The notes below the pieces were generated by a model. It saw nothing but the letters and a program-made list of their open reading frames with translations, made no database searches and was not told where the DNA came from. Of a stretch of 31,432 bases of DNA, positions 30,841 to 31,432 are shown one piece after another. The position numbers and the translations under genes are program-made. Numbering within the stretch: the stretch's first letter is position 1; the number at the start of each line of letters is the position of its first letter. The stretch is from CAZVAO01 sp964625175 (GTDB lineage: Bacteria; Bacillota; UBA994; PWPR01): the NCBI GenBank assembly GCA_964625175.1, contig CAZVAO010000010.1, positions 1 to 31,432 of the forward strand, given 5' to 3'.

Positions 30841-31085
30841 ATTTAGACCCTCACCTAGAATAAAATCTGCTCGAAATCAACTTCATCATTATAGCCCAAA
30901 TTAGGCATCTGACCAAGTACTACCGTTCTGGCTCACAAAAATGCTGCTTTCATAACTAAGCCTAGTCTATATTATACATAAAATAAAGTGTTTACGGTTA
31001 AATTTAATCATAACTTAATATTTCGCCATGCTTATCTATTATGAAAAATATTAAATAGACACACGTAGATTTCGAATAGCGCCAT
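30841..31085 (-). promoter_or_regulatory. Promoter region of the amidase gene
   Basis: An AT-rich region without a gene. The best promoter is TTGGTC (30911-30916) and TATAAT (30888-30893), 17 bases apart, about 48 bases before the amidase ATG. A further TATAAT at 30971-30976 lacks a convincing -35. I see nothing else that I can support here. Confidence 0.55.
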
Positions 31086-31123
31086 AAAACAAACAAGCTA
31101 TTGAGATAAATCTCAATAGCTTG
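31086..31123 (-). terminator. Terminator of the ferredoxin gene
   Basis: A perfect 13-bp inverted repeat (31094-31106 and 31111-31123) with a four-base loop is followed on the minus strand by TTTGTTTTAT. It stands 22 bases after the ferredoxin stop. Confidence 0.88.
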
Positions 31124-31145
31124 ACAAGTTAAAAAGCTGCAAATC

Positions 31146-31316
31146 TTATTCAGGAGAAATTGCTTCTGTTGGGCAAACGCCTACACAAGCACCACAATCA
31201 ATACATAAATCAGGATCGATATTGAATTTTGTATCGCCTTCAGAAATAGCATCAACAGGACACTCAGCTTGGCATGCACCACAAGAAATACAGTCGGCGC
31301 TAATTTTATGAGCCAT
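31146..31316 (-). CDS. 2[4Fe-4S] clostridial-type ferredoxin
   Basis: A 56-residue low-potential electron carrier. Two classical CxxCxxCxxxCP motifs give Cys9, 12, 15, 19 and Cys38, 41, 44, 48, with the Pro after each fourth Cys. The two halves show the usual internal duplication. This type of ferredoxin donates or accepts electrons for pyruvate:ferredoxin oxidoreductase and [FeFe]-hydrogenases, including electron-bifurcating ones such as the enzyme encoded further down this window; a direct partnership is inference. The ATG follows GGGAGG at ideal spacing. It has a clear promoter and terminator, so it is monocistronic. Confidence 0.96.
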   Translation of the reverse strand: MAHKISADCISCGACQAECPVDAISEGDTKFNIDPDLCIDCGACVGVCPTEAISPE

Positions 31317-31348
31317 AGTAAAAACCTCCCTATAATTTATCTAAAAAT

Positions 31349-31377
31349 AGTATACTTGCTAGAGTCAGAAACTGCAA
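31349..31377 (-). promoter_or_regulatory. Promoter of the ferredoxin gene
   Basis: TTGCAG (31372-31377) and TATACT (31349-31354) are 17 bases apart, 33 bases before the ferredoxin ATG. Good sigma-A type match. Confidence 0.75.
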
Positions 31378-31432
31378 GTTTTTTTCATATCTATGGTGAG
31401 TAAATATTGATATTGTCCCTGATTAACCGTGG

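Noticed and set aside
31355..31388. ACTTGC...GCAAGT hairpin followed by a T-run on the plus strand
   Set aside because: It looks like a terminator for plus-strand transcription, but no plus-strand gene exists here and it overlaps the ferredoxin promoter, so the match is probably chance.

Overview
All recognisable genes in this 31.4 kb window lie on the minus strand, so it reads from high to low coordinates. Gene content (trigger factor-ClpP-ClpX-Lon-EngB, a T-box-controlled valS, MreC/MreD/PBP2, RadC/Maf, RNase PH/RdgB), strong AGGAGG ribosome binding sites, GTG and TTG starts, moderate GC and a ten-gene [FeFe]-hydrogenase operon all indicate a strictly anaerobic, fermentative or syntrophic member of the Clostridia (Firmicutes). 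A Peptococcaceae or Syntrophomonadaceae-like lineage is plausible, but I cannot name a genus from sequence alone. I see no prophage, insertion sequence or CRISPR array; this looks like chromosomal backbone.

Layout in transcription order (right to left): a 56-residue 2[4Fe-4S] ferredoxin (31316-31146); a large multidomain N-acetylmuramoyl-L-alanine amidase (30840-28450); a MarR-type regulator (28383-27934); rph-rdgB (27776-26431); a four-tRNA operon Arg-His-Gln-Gly (26380-26052); tig-clpP-clpX (25941-22685); lon-engB (22394-19523); a stand-alone pyruvate carboxylase/oxaloacetate decarboxylase-type carboxyltransferase subunit (19469-18069); an unrecognised membrane-anchored protein with a possible degenerate kinase fold (17990-16671); a T-box leader and valS (16651-13715); the hydrogenase operon (13437-5187); maf-radC (4944-3647); and mreC-mreD-mrdA (3436 to beyond position 1).

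The most interesting region is the hydrogenase operon. Its distal half encodes an Hnd/HydABC-type NAD(P)-linked, probably electron-bifurcating [FeFe]-hydrogenase: HndA (NuoE-like), HndB, HndC (NuoF-like) and the catalytic HndD/HydA. Its proximal half looks like a sensor and signalling module. It holds two small DRTGG-domain proteins, an RsbW/SpoIIAB-like ATPase, and a second [FeFe]-hydrogenase homologue that keeps all four H-cluster cysteines but has Ala at the proton-transfer Cys position, as in putative sensory (group C/D) hydrogenases. It also holds a PHP-domain phosphoesterase. A second GHKL ATPase is embedded between hndA and hndB. I infer that the cell monitors H2 or redox state and adjusts hydrogenase expression or activity through a partner-switch-like pathway. 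That link is an inference from gene context.

Regulatory sites visible by eye include a perfect-consensus promoter and a T-box for valS, several good sigma-A-type promoters, rho-independent terminators closing most units, and candidate operators upstream of the hydrogenase operon (12-bp palindrome) and of lon (inverted repeat).
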